This document shows, one piece after another, positions 24,234 to 35,515 of a DNA stretch of 64,000 nt. How positions within the stretch are numbered: the first letter of the stretch is position 1; each line of letters begins with the position of its first letter. Below the pieces are notes generated by a model. The model was not told the origin of the DNA, searched no databases, and worked only from the letters and a program-made list of their open reading frames with translations. This DNA comes from Mauremys mutica (lineage: Eukaryota; Chordata; Testudines; Geoemydidae), in the NCBI RefSeq assembly GCF_020497125.1, contig NC_059080.1, positions 69,422,618 to 69,486,617 of the forward strand. Direction: 5' to 3'. A program made the position numbers and the translations under genes.

Positions 24234-27199
24234 TTGGGAGAGGTCCTGGTGCTCTCCACGCCAAATTTATACATTGGGAGCGAGAACAACAAAATAACAG
24301 ATATAGCCAGAGGGGGGCAGGCAGGTGTAAGGAAGAGGGGGGGGACGGATACTAGATCTACAGGTCATGCTGGTAGTACTGTGTCCCTACCGAGTTGGGT
24401 GAAAAGAGTGAGAGGAGCCCAACAGCAAAAATTAGGATGTTTGTTCACCAATGCAAGAAGCTTAGGTAATAAAATGGAGGAACTGGAGCTCTTGGTCCGA
24501 GAATTGAAGCCGGATATCGTAGGAATAACCGAAACATGGTGGAACGGTAGCCATGACTGGAGTACAGGTATGGAAGGGTATGTGCTGTTTAGGAAAGACC
24601 GATGCAAAGGTAAAGGGGGGGGAGTAGCATTGTATATCAATAATGAAAATGTACTGAAATAACTAGCAATGCAATGGATAATACGGAGTCTGTTTGGGCA
24701 ATGGTCACATTGGGGAAGAAAACTACTAGAGCCTCACCCGGGATAGTGATTGGGGTGTGCTATAGACCGCCGGGATCTACCCTAGAGACGGATAGAGAGC
24801 TCTTTAATGTTTTTAAGGAGGTAAACACTAATAGGAACTGCTTGATCATGGGGGATTTTAACTTCCCGGATATAGATTGGGAAACAACTAGTAACAATAA
24901 TAGGGCTCAGCTTTTCCTAGACGTGATAGCTGATGAATTCCTTCATCAAGTGATTGCTGAACCGACGAGGGGGGATGCCATTTTAGATCTGGTTTTGGTG
25001 AGCAACGAGGACCTTGTTGGGGAAATAGTTGTAGGGGACAACCTTGGCTCGAGTGATCATGAGCTAATTCGTTTCAAAATAAATGAGAGGATAATCAATA
25101 GTGCATCAGAGACTAGGGTTTATGATTTCAAAAGGGCTAACTTTACTAAACTAAGGCGACTAGTTAGGGAAGTAGACTGGCCTAACATATTTAGGGATCT
25201 AAGGGCAGATGACGCCTGGGGTTACTTCAGGTTGAAGTTGCAGGAGATGTCAGAGGCATGTATCCCAAGAAAGGGAAAACGGCTCGTAGGTAGCAGTTTT
25301 AGACCGAGCTGGATGAGCAAGCGTCTCAGAGGGGTCATTAAGAAAAAACAGAAAGCGTACAAGGACTGGAAAATGGGAGGGATCAGCAAAGAAACCTACC
25401 TTATTGAGGTCAGAGGGTGTAGGGAAGCAGTGAGAAAGGCAAAACGACGGGTGGAGATGGACTTAGCGAAGGGGATTAAAACCAATAGCAAAAGGTTTTT
25501 TAGCCATATAAATAGGAAGAAAACCAAGAAAGAAGAAGTGGGACCGCTTAAAACTTTGAACGGAGTGGAGATTAGGGATAATCTTGGAATGGCACAATAT
25601 CTGAACGAATATTTTGCCTCGGTCTTCAATGAGGCTAATGAAGGGCTAAGGAATAGTGATACAGGGACCGATGGGAATGAGGATATGGGGGTAGACATTA
25701 TGGTATCGGAGGTGAAAGCCAAACTTGAACAGCTTAACGGAAGTAAATCGGGGGGCCCGGATAATCTTCATCCTAGAATATTAAGGGAACTAGCGAGTGA
25801 TATTGCTAGCCCGTTAGCGATGATTTTTAATAAATCTCTAAATTCGGGGATTGTACCGTTGGACTGGAGATTAGCTAATGTAGTTCCTATATTCAAGAAG
25901 GGGAAAAAAAGTGACCCGGGTAACTACAGGCCTGTTAGTTTAACATCTGTAGTATGCAAAGTCATGGAAAAAATTTTAAAAGAGAGAGTGGTTACGGAGC
26001 AGGAGGCCGATGGCAACTGGGATAGTTTACAGCATGGATTTACGAAAGGTAGATCGTGCCAAACCAACCTGATCTCCTTCTTTGAGAAAGTAACAGATTT
26101 TTTAGACAAGGGAAATGCAGTGGATCTAATATATCTAGATTTCAGTAAGGCGTTTGATACGGTACCGCATGAGGAATTACTGGTTAAATTGGAAAGGATG
26201 GGGATTGAAATGAAAATCCAGAGGTGGATAAGGAGCTGGTTAAAGGGGAGACTGCAGAGGGTAGTATTGAAGGGGGAACTGTCAGGTTGGAGGGGGGTCA
26301 CTAGTGGAGTTCCTCAAGGTTCGGTTTTGGGTCCAATTTTATTCAATCTATTTATTGCTGACCTGGGAACCAAGAGTAGGAGTGGGCTGATAAAGTTTGC
26401 GGACGACACCAAGTTGGGAGGTATTGCCAATTCGGAAAAGGATCGGGATATCCTCCAGGGAGATTTGGATGACCTTGTAAGCTGGAGTATTAGTAACAGG
26501 ATGAAATTCAATAGTGAGAAGTGTAAGGTTATGCATTTAGGGATGACTAACAAGAATTTTAGTTATAAGCTAGGGACGCACCAGTTGCAAGTAACGGAGG
26601 AGGAGAAGGACCTAGGAGTCCTGGTTGATCGTAGGATGACCATGAGCAGGCAATGTGATGTGGCCGTTAAGAAAGCAAATGCGGTATTGGGATGCATTAG
26701 GCGAGGTATTTCTAGTAGGGATAAGGAAGTGCTAGTCCCGTTATATAAGGCGTTGGTGAGACCTCATTTGGAGTATTGTGTGCAGTTTTGGTCTCCCATG
26801 TTTAAGAAGGATGAATTCAAACTGGAACAGGTACAAAGAAGGGCCACTAGAATGGTCCGAGGAATGGAAGGCCTGTCATATGAAAGGAGACTTGAGGAGC
26901 TCGGTTTGTTTTCCTTAACCAAAAGAAGGATAAGAGGAGATATGATTACACTCTTTAAATATATCAGAGGGATAAATACCAGGGAAGGAGAGGAATTATT
27001 TCAGCTCAGTGCTAATGTGGACACGAGGACAAACGGATATAAATTGTCAGTTAGGAAATTTAGGCTAGAAATTAGACGAAGGTTTCTAACTATCAGGGGA
27101 GTGCAATACTGGAACAGCCTACCGAGGGAAACAGTGGGGGCGAAGGACCTCCATGACTTTAAGACTAAGCTAGATAAGTTTATGGAGGAGATGGTATGA
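24234..27199 (+). pseudogene. CR1 ORF2: endonuclease and reverse transcriptase, one apparent frameshift
   Basis: ORF2 starts at ATG 24234, 18 bp after the ORF1 stop. The endonuclease begins in the first 143 codons (TNARSLGNKMEEL, GITETWWNGSHDW with the catalytic Glu). A frame change near 24650 puts a stop at 24660. A single missing base in the run around gtactg would account for it, and the other frame then stays open from 24674 to 27199 (841 codons). That part holds MGDFNFPDIDW (about residue 59), SSDHELI (Asp/His, about 127), GPDNLHPRIL, NVVPIFKKG, YLDFSKAFD (about 486), SGVPQGSVLGP (about 545), FADDTKLGG (about 573) and the HLEYCVQFW and RATRM thumb/C-terminal blocks. All RT catalytic Asp residues are present. 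The enzyme would nick DNA and reverse-transcribe its own RNA in the nucleus. A genuine deletion and an assembly error are both possible. Confidence 0.93.
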
Positions 27200-27548
27200 T
27201 AGGATACCGGGCTTAGTCAATAGGTTAATTAAGTGCCACACTGGTAAATAGTACAATGGGTCAATGATATGTTATTCTTAACCTTTTTCCAGAGGGTCTG
27301 GCTGAAGAGTCTTGCCCGCATGCTCGGGGTTCAGCTGACCGCCATATTTGGGGTCGGGAAGGAATTTTCCTCCAGGGTAGATTGGCTGTGGCCCTGGAGG
27401 TTTTTCGCCTTCCTCCGAAGCATGGGGCAGGGGTCGCTTGCTAATGGAGTGGGGAGATCGGCTAATGTGGCCTGCATCTTGCAGGAGGTCAGACTAGATG
27501 ATCATATTGGTCCCTTCTGATCTATGATTCTATGATTCTATGATTCTA
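27200..27548 (+). repeat. CR1 3' UTR ending in an ATTCTATG microsatellite
   Basis: The 3' UTR includes a segment seen in many turtle CR1 copies (tcttgcccgcatgctcgggg, ggaaggaattttcctccagg, gcaggaggtcagactagatg). It ends with tandem tgattcta units at 27522-27548, which are the RT recognition and terminal repeat of CR1. An open frame at 27269-27520 is incidental. Confidence 0.85.
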
Positions 27549-27599
27549 TAAATCACATCTTAAGTGAAACCCATGCAACACAGAATGTAAACAAGCCCC
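27549..27599. mobile_element. Right part of the split TIR element
   Basis: This completes the small element begun at 23834. It ends atgtaaacaagcccc, the inverted partner of the left terminus. Confidence 0.45.
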
Positions 27600-28372
27600 A
27601 AGAAAGAATGAGGATTAGATTCTGCTGTCACCTGTAATATAGTCACTCCACTCTGGTGGAATTATTGCAGATTGACATTGGTATATGAGGGAAAATTTGG
27701 CCCAGAAAGTACAATCCAAATATAGTTGTATACATACAGTAAAGCACTGTGGATTTGTGGGTAAAACTTTCACTCTTGATGGAGTATTATTAATTTATAA
27801 ATTTATGTTCAGTATTTGGTGGATCGTCATTAAAACACCTCATGGACAAAAAAAAAGGTTTCTTGAAGGAGGGGTCCAGTTGTGTAGAGAGGAATTTCTC
27901 ACAAACCAGGAGCTGTGTGAATATCATACTGTCATTTCTCTACCACTCTAGGAAGAGGAGAGAAGATCCTGTCTCCTAGCTCAAATGGAGAGAAAAAGAA
28001 GCACAGGGCTCCAGTCAGGCATGGCATAGTCCCTTGACCCAGATAGAGATGGATGAAGACAATACACATACAAGACCCTGTATATCCCTTCCACTCAGCC
28101 CTGGGAGCAAAGTGGAGTACCTCACTCTTTACCTGCAGTCCTGCACTCCTTGGACTAAGGTGTGGAACAAGGAAGAACCCCCAGCTTGATAAATACCATT
28201 TCCTTGGTCCAACTGGGTCAGAAAGAAGAGGACATTCCCCTCCTCCCTCCCGCCCTCACCTTTTCCAGCAGATTGTTAATTCTCACTCTCTTGAGTTAAA
28301 AAGGTGGAGGAGAGGAACGGGTAAGAGAACCCCTGATGGCCCAAAAACCCCATTCCACTGCCTTAAGTGCCC

Positions 28373-28661
28373 CAAATCACCAGGGATGGCTCTAGCCATT
28401 TCGCCACCCCAAGCACGGCGGCACGCCGCGGGGGGTGCTCTGCCGGTCGCCGGTCCCGCAGCTCCGGTGGACCTGCTGCAGACGTGCCTGCGGATGCTCC
28501 ACCGAAGCCGCGGGACCAGCAGACACTCCGCAGGCACGCCTGCGGGAGGTCCACCGGAGCCGTCTGCTGCCCTCCCGGCAACCGGCAGAGCGCCCCCCGC
28601 AGCATGCCGCCCCAAGCACGCGCTTGGCGTGCTGGGGCCTGGAGCCGCCCCTGCAAATCAC
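28373..28661. mobile_element. GC-rich hAT-type MITE with perfect 8-bp target duplication
   Basis: The element proper is 28381-28653 (273 bp). Its ends cagggatggctctagcc and ggctccaggcccc/gccgcccctg form imperfect inverted repeats, starting CAGGG and ending CCCTG. It is flanked by caaatcac at 28373-28380 and 28654-28661, an exact 8-bp duplication as made by hAT transposases. The interior is strongly self-complementary (ccgcgggaccagcagac and similar phrases occur in both orientations), so it can fold into a long GC-rich hairpin. It encodes nothing. The overlapping open frames seen in all six frames here are a result of the GC content. Confidence 0.88.
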
Positions 28662-31600
28662 TATGGGCCTGATTGTGGACCCCTTATGAGCATCAGTGGG
28701 ACTAGTCAGAAGAGGAACTTCTCACTGTTGTTTAAAGTTTCCTGTTATATTCAGCCTTGTATTTGAAAGCACGTTACCTACCAAATAGCTGTATGAGGAA
28801 ATGTTTTGTTTGTAAAAATGAATCTACAATTAAAAAGTACAAGAACCTAAATCTATGGAAAATTAAAGAAATAAGATTTCCCCCCCGACCCCTGATAACG
28901 AGGGACTCTTGTCTGATGGATTCTCATTTTTGTACCTGAGGCAAAACTACATCTGTGACACTCAGAACATATTTTCCATAAGCCAAAGTAAAATACCACT
29001 TCAAAAGCACACAGTCTGAAGAGGTAGTTATTGTACATTACTATCCACAGACTTTTTCTTTTTCCAATTTCTGAGTGTGGAAAGGATTAGGATCACATCC
29101 AACTACTTGTATATTGGATTCCTTGCCGAATTGGCTACTGGTGTATTAGATATTTTGCAAACAGCTATTGCTTAGGATCATCTTTGCCCTCTATTTGTTA
29201 ATTAAAAATAGTTAAATCCGAAACACTAAGAAACCTGGCCTTCCTATTTTTAGTTTCTAAATTCCTGTTTTTAATAAAATTTATTGAAAACTAAACATTG
29301 AAGTTGATTGAAAACATTCAGCTTCTGATTCAATTTAAACATGTTGGGCCAAATTAACCTCTCCTGTAACTCTCCTGGAGCCACTGGAATTACACAAAGG
29401 ACATTAATTACACAAAGAGCATTAAAAAATACAATTCCTGCCCTAAATTGCTGGCAGACAATAGACAAAGAGCAGCAGAAAGGGTGTCACTTTTTTCATT
29501 ATTGCTTATAGGGTACTATCAGGCAATTACTGTTTGATGTAATGGAGAAAAAAGGTAGGTTTTAAGGAGGGATTTGGAGGAGGAAGGAGAGGGTGGGTGA
29601 AATACAGGTTCAGGGAGGGTATTCTAGTAATAGGGGAGAGAATGGCACGGGGTGGAGGAAAGAAGGGAACAAAGTAGAGTGAGGAGAGAGGTTGACTTGC
29701 ACCGCAGAATCTGAATGGATAGTAGTGGGTGGACCAGTGAGTGGCAAGATGTAGGTGGTGAAGAGCTGCATTGACTGTGAGGATAAGGAGCTTGAAATGG
29801 ATACAGAAGGAGATGTAGAACTAGGGAAAGTTGAAAAGGATTATAATGGTATGTGGGAAGATGGCTGGAACAACAGGATAGGGGAGATGAGTTTGATGGC
29901 AGCATTTGATACAGAAGAAGAGACTCAGTCAGATGTTGGATATTGGGTCCATGATTTATACTATTAATTCCAGTCTGCTTCCTGTCTAGTTCTTAACACT
30001 AAGAAAACCTTGCATACATTTGCAGTGACAATAGCAAATCTTTGTTCCTCCTGTTTAACTTGCAGAATTTCAACATTTCTGATTGTTAACTCTTGTTACA
30101 ACACCAGCATCATTAGATTGTTTATCTGGCACTGATTGGTACAGTTGAAAGGTTAGCTTTTGACAGCTCACAATAAATCATCATTGGTCTTCATATATCT
30201 AACATGTTTTTTGGATGCTTTAGTGATCCTCAGGGATTTATCTTGAATCCCATTTAATTTTACTTTTCTTGCTCTTACTGTGTGGTAACATTCAGGCCCA
30301 AGGTCTCAGTGCCAATAAAAGTATGATGATGATACATGGTTTTTCTTCTCTGTCTAGACTTCACAAAAGCTCTCTCAGTGCTATATGATTGTTTGTGTGA
30401 CACCGGGGCTTGATGTCTTTACATTTCCTGAAGTTAAATGTCAGGCAGTTTGAATTATTATCTATTGGTCCCCTGCAGCATCCAACTGATTTGTCATCTT
30501 TGATACTAAGTCTAAAAGCAGAGCGCTTAAAACCTTTGGGTTGCATTTGAATTGTCTTGCTGAAAGATTCAGCAGTGTCCTCTTCAGTCTTTACTTGGAT
30601 TCAGCTTTATTGAATGAAGCCTGCAAGGCATCCAATTTACTCAAAAGGGTAACTTCTAGCCTTTCCATTGCCCTACAGAGAATGGTCAATGGACAATTAG
30701 CTTCCACCTCCAAAGCAGCAGACTCCACTGCTTTATTTCTAGGAACAAAACTATGATGACACTACAGCCCCACTGGCTTAAAATGCAGAAATAACTGGGG
30801 CTGAGAGCAGAGGCTTAGCTATCTATAGAGATCAGACATCAGGTCACACATGCTTCCATCACCTCTTATCTTGTTGACTAATTTGCCCCTCCTCAGGTAT
30901 TTGGATACTCAGGCACATTAGTGATTGTAGCACCTTGACCCTCAGGCCAAAGCAAGAGTCTTCCCCTTCCAGGATCAAAGCCCAGTTAAGATTCCAAACA
31001 AAATGAAACCCCCCACAGTCTTCTCACCAGTTTCTTCACTGTGTCACAGCCCCTCTACAAGGGCCTAACCTGCCTGCACCCATCTCTAGGATGTAACAAC
31101 ACTTCTGGACCACAGTTTCCTCTCCTAGTTCTTCCTTTGTTGCCATGGGCTTCCCATCACTTCCTGGTGGCACTGTCGTGGAGCCTGGGCCCTCCGTCTA
31201 CGCCAAGGTCTAACCCTCAAACTCCAAACCCATCTTCATTCTTTCCAGTGCAGCTTCTTACAGTGTTTTTTTCTAGGCCATCTACCTAGTCTCTACCCTG
31301 TAGTCCTCTGCCAAACTGCTGCTGTTCCCCAAGTCTTTCCAGGCCTCTTTCTTTGGCCACTGGAGTGAACAACACACCAGATCTTGTCCCAATCCATGTC
31401 TCTCTCCTACCAAAAAACTGCCTTTTAGATTTCCCAGCATGGCTCTCAGTCATGTGATGTGTGTGTGTGTATATGGCTGGGGGTGGGGAGAATGGGGAAC
31501 CAGTTAAGTTCCAAGCTAGGAATTGAACCAAGGAGTAAGTGACAAGAAAATGGTAAGAGTAGGGCCAGCTAGGAACAGCACTGTAGTAGCAACAGAGAAG

Positions 31601-32356
31601 GCAGACATCAGTAGCAGCACAGCTCATGGGTAGCCCAATGTTGAGCAGAATCTATTGGATCCATTATACCCCCAACTATTACATAGTCTATATTTAACAC
31701 ACAGCACTTTGATACTTACTAATGGACTGGCATAAAACAATTATGCAATTAGAAAGAAAGACTAATTATATATCGTCATATATTCGAACTAGTGTAACTC
31801 AGCCACTCCTCTCTTATTCATGAGTGGATCTACTCACACACTGAGAACTTTGATTTTCCTCTTTACAGACTCTCTCAGCTCCAACCCTACCAATTCCAGT
31901 TTATCCAACATGCAGTGGCCAGGTCTCCCACCTGCACCTGAAAGCACCAGCTATGTCCTGAGAAATCTTGACTAGCTTCTTGTTCATTTTAGGGTAAAGC
32001 ACTAAATATACGTCCTAACCCGAGAAATCTTTCATGGTTATAATCCTCACTTCTCCAAACTGCCTTCTATTCTCTGTGTTGCATGTACTACTTGAATGCT
32101 ACACCTGTTTCTGCCCCTCCCCCACACCTTCCTTGTAAAGAGCTGATGTAAAGAGCTACACAAAAGAAGCTATTTGCAGTCCACAGTAAGAAGTAATTTT
32201 ATTGGTCAAAACCCAGGAGCTATGCTACATGTTCTTAAGCACCACTTATGGGCACCTTATTTATTTACATATATACGGACTTAGAGCATTCTCACAGCAT
32301 TCTTGTTTCTCCACAGAAAGCACAGTTCCTTCTCCAACTATTTTCCCTCCTACTTT
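28662..32356. other. Unannotated spacer
   Basis: A purine-rich segment at 29545-29950 reads like an old interspersed repeat, but I cannot name it. At 30560-30760 a frame on the plus strand contains a weakly protein-like stretch (LKRVTSSLSIALQRMVNG) without a match I can name. A TG microsatellite lies at 31456-31473. No host exon is evident. Confidence 0.4.
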
Positions 32357-33873
32357 GGGCATGGCTACACTTGCAGATGTAGCGCGCTGTGAGTTAAACC
32401 TGCCTTCGGAGAGCGCAGTAGGGAAAGCGCTGCAGTCTGTCCACACTGACAGCTGCAAGCGCACTGGCGAAGCCACATTTGCGGCACTTGCAGCAGCATT
32501 GGGAGCAGTGCATTATGGGCAGCTATCCCACAGAGCATCTCTTCCCATTCTGGTGCTGTGGCTTGTGGGACGGGGGCATGGAGTGCAGGACATTTTGGGT
32601 CCAGTCCCAATGCCCCGTGATGCATCGGTTTGCATCCCAGCAATCTCTCTTCTTCCGTCCACATTTGGCACCATCTTTCAACATTTTTGTACTGCACACT
32701 CTGTCTTCCCTTTTGGTCTGTGGGGATGGAGCTCGAACTGCTGAGGAGTATGCTGACACGTCTCACCAGCACATCACATTTGGCAGTCGAGTTATTCCTT
32801 ATGATCCAAAGTGACAGTGAGGGATCCGACGATATCGACTCCAGTAACGTATATGACATGAGTTTGCTTGTGGCATTCACGGACATGCTCACCACCATGA
32901 AACACTGCTTTTGGGATCGGGAAACAAGCACTAAGTGGTGGGATCACATCATCTTGCAAGTCCGGGATGACGAGCAGTGACTGCAGAAGTTTCAGATGAG
33001 AAAAGCCACTTTCATGGGACTGTGTGGGAAGCTCACCCCAACCCTGCGGCGCAAGGACACGAGACTGAGAGCTGCCCTGAGGATGGAGAAGTGGGTGGCT
33101 ATTGCAGTCTGGAAGCTGGCAACTACCGATCGGTTGCTAACCAGTTTGGAGTGGGAAAGTCGACCGTTGGAATGATGTTGATGCAAGTTTGCAGGGCCAT
33201 TAATCACATCCTGCTCAGAAGAACCATGACTCTGGGTAACATGCATGACATTGTGGCTGGCTTTGCACAAATGGGTTTCCCTAACTATGGAGGGGTGATA
33301 GATGGCATGCATATTCCAATTCTGGCACCAGTCCACCTACCCTCCGAGTACGTTAATCGAAAGGGGTATTTCTCAATGGTTCTCCATGTGCTTGTGGATC
33401 ATCATGGACATTTCATTGACATTAATGCAGGCTGGCCTGGAAAGGTGCATGACACATGCATCTTTCAGAACACTTGCCTGTTCAGGAAGCTGCAAGCAGG
33501 GACTTTTTTCCCAGACCAGAAGATCACCGTAGGGGAAGTCGAAATGCCCATTGTGATCCTTGGAGACCCCCCTTACCCTTTAATGCCGTGGACCCTCCTT
33601 TCACTCTCCTGCCACTCCTGCACTTTTTGATTTTCATTACTTGAATGCTGCATTACTTCATGCAACATGTCTTCCTTGCTTCTATGTGGCCTCTTTCTGA
33701 TTCTTTGGAGTCTTTTGGCAGCAAACGTTATTCCACTTGCCGAGGTGGAGTACCAGCAGTGCTGTAGCCACGGAGTCAGAGCGCTCTACGTGCCTTGCCA
33801 GTGTGGACAGGGAGTAAGATAGAACGCACTGGGCGGCTTTAGTGCATTCTAAATTGCAAGTGTAGCCAAGCCC
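32357..33873 (+). mobile_element. PIF/Harbinger DNA transposon (1.5 kb)
   Basis: The ends gggcatggctacacttgca (32357-32375) and tgcaagtgtagccaagccc (33855-33873) are inverted repeats with one mismatch over 19 bp. The base triplets outside are ttt and tta, consistent with a worn 3-bp TWA duplication. Between them lies a decayed Harbinger transposase plus upstream coding traces. The region around 32380-32560 and the right arm near 33740-33850 share GC-rich subterminal phrases. The element is shorter than an autonomous copy because the transposase C-terminus is missing. Confidence 0.88.
32980..33630 (+). pseudogene. Harbinger transposase (DDE superfamily) remnant
   Basis: A first block reads MRKATFMGLCGKL and MEKWVAIAVWKLAT at about 32995-33124. 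A frame change near 33125 then leads into YRSVANQFGVGKSTVG, the helix-turn-helix-like part of these transposases. The DDE core follows: GVIDGMHIPI with a catalytic Asp at 33301-33303, GYFSMVLHVLVDH, GKVHDTCIF with the conserved Asp at 33451-33453, and GDPPYPLMPW with Asp at 33565-33567. Directly afterwards the homology ends, and the segment that should carry the catalytic Glu is absent, so the protein cannot be active. An upstream trace at about 32810-32980 (SDSEGSDDID...WWDHII) may be the N-terminus of the same frame or the partner Myb-like protein. Related full-length copies elsewhere would be needed to mobilise this one. Confidence 0.82.
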
Positions 33874-33876
33874 TTA

Positions 33877-35098
33877 GAAAAGCCTTCTTGTGCCTAACTA
33901 TCCTAATGACTCGTCCAATTCCAACTCAGGATCCATCTTTCCCTTGCCCTGTGACTCCTAAAATTATCTGTAACAAAATAATCACATCTTACATTATTAT
34001 TCTTGTGCTTGCCTCTTTCTCTTCAACTTGGCGTTTCTATCCTTCTTACCTGCAATCTACCTGTAAGGGCTAGGTATTTTTCTTATATTTTGTTATTGTT
34101 ATGGCACAACCATACAGTATCTTCTAACCTACACATGATTCTTGTAATTAGGTGTAACAGTTGCAGTCAGCTGGGAAGAGATTTTTGATATTTCTCAGTG
34201 AAAGCAGTTCTTGAAAAGTAAATAGAATTGTAATGTTTCTCATAGATGTACAATTATTTCTTAACACTGTTTATTTTTGAAAGTACATGGAAATGATGTA
34301 AAATATTTTATAATAATAAATATGTTTGTATTATGCTTATGTGCTCAGGGTGGAGTATTTTCCATGCATCTGGTAGGGTAATAATTTCATTTTTAGCCAC
34401 TATGTGCTCCCCAACTAAGTCCCACTGTCAAAGTTATGGTCACGGACTTCTGTCCAAGAAGGAATGCTTGTGGCTCCCATCACAGTTCATAATGGCCTCC
34501 CCTTAATGAATGCCCAAAGCACTCTGACTACCATCAACTGAGTGCACTGCATCCATAATACTTACACAATTTCTGCTTGATTTAAGAAAAAAAGAGACCA
34601 GAAGTGGGTACTCTTGCATGTGAGTACAGAACTGTACCACTGCACCACCTGTACAGCCTCTCTTTTCCTTTTCTCTATCTGTTACTGTTTTATATTTTCT
34701 AATTTAAAATCTGTAACTCCCTGATTTCTCCAGTTCAACAAAAAACACACAATGTCGCTTCTAATCTCTCTCTCATCACTGAGCAGCACTCAGAGTATAT
34801 GAAAACGCACAATGCCTGCAGCCATACTACCTTAAACTGTGATCTTGTCAGAATTCAGAAGAGCAACTGGATTTGTATTTGAATGGCAGGTCTCCAAGAG
34901 AAACCCAAGTGAGGCTAGAAGTTATATTGGTAAATCAGTAGGTGGCACTCTACTTTCAGAGGGACATATTCTTCTCTGATACATACTCCTCGCAGCCCAA
35001 CTGAACTCAACAGGTGAAATTCAACCCTGCTGTGAGTGGCTACAATTTGGCCCAATAAGATCACATAGTATGTAAAAGAGGGCAGAAAGTGGCCCAGT
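33877..35098. other. Spacer with a possible antisense tRNA-derived SINE trace
   Basis: On the minus strand at 34665-34575 the phrase tggtgcagtggtacag resembles an A-box and is followed by catgcaagagtaccc, as in tRNA-derived SINEs or MIR. A B-box is not convincing. The rest is AT-rich with no gene. Confidence in the SINE is low. Confidence 0.3.
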
Positions 35099-35515
35099 GG
35101 CAATGCTAAATCAATATCCCAGCTTTGTGTATGGAATCATTCTAGAGGGAAGTGCTATCTTTTGCATGAGATGTAAAACTAACATCCTTGAATGTTTGTG
35201 CCATCAAAGATCCCACAAGACTTTTTGCAAGAAAAGGGCTGTTAATCCGGGAGTCCTGTCTGAATTCCAGTTTGGGCAGTTCTTGTATAAATTCCTTCTG
35301 TAATTCCAAGTGGCCATGTTGCTATTCTTGAGATCATTAACTACCATGCTGTTAATTTCTTGCTATGTTTTCCCCAGAAATGGTTAAGTGATTTCTAGAC
35401 ACTACATATAGTTTGTACAATCTGTTAGGTTAAAGTTTGTAAAGCATTTTGGGATCCAGTTGGATGAAAGCTGCTATGAAAATTTAAGATTACTATTATT
35501 GTTAATATTCATTGA
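35099..35515 (+). mobile_element. Old L2-type or SINE 3' region
   Basis: The segment contains gatgtaaaact...aaagatccca, then tctgtaattcca and gtttgtaaagcattttgggatcc. It ends gctatgaaaatttaagattactattattgtt, i.e. the gtaaagcactttgggat...aagttattattatt signature of L2-type 3' ends shared by partner SINEs. It is diverged and non-coding. Family assignment is from recalled consensus features. Confidence 0.6.

Larger units (their letters stand above)
24043..27548 (+). mobile_element. 5'-truncated CR1 LINE (3.5 kb) with a nearly intact ORF2
   Basis: The element starts within the ORF1 C-terminus, keeps the whole ORF2 (24234-27199) and has a 350-bp 3' UTR. The 3' UTR contains the conserved GGAGGTCAGACTAGATGATCA-like segment and ends in three to four copies of the 8-mer attctatg. 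A 7-bp taaatca occurs at 24036-24042 and 27549-27555 and may be the target duplication. Its 3' end differs from that of the copy at 5.2-9.6 kb, so the two belong to different CR1 subfamilies. It carries far fewer lesions than the other copy, which points to a younger insertion. Confidence 0.93.

Noticed and set aside
28053..28766. A 237-codon open frame on the plus strand, with others on the minus strand
   Set aside because: It spans the GC-rich MITE at 28381-28653. Frames are open in several phases on both strands, as expected from composition, and no domain is recognisable.
31041..31289. An 82-codon Pro/Ser/Leu-rich frame, with a 113-codon frame on the other strand next to it
   Set aside because: No domain, splice-site or conservation evidence, and the composition looks incidental.
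32202..32931. Overlapping frames of 111-188 codons on both strands
   Set aside because: They cover the Harbinger left subterminal region and the flank. No transposase or host motif appears before about 32810.
34575..34665. A tRNA gene on the minus strand
   Set aside because: An A-box-like phrase exists, but there is no convincing B-box or cloverleaf. It is at most a SINE relic.
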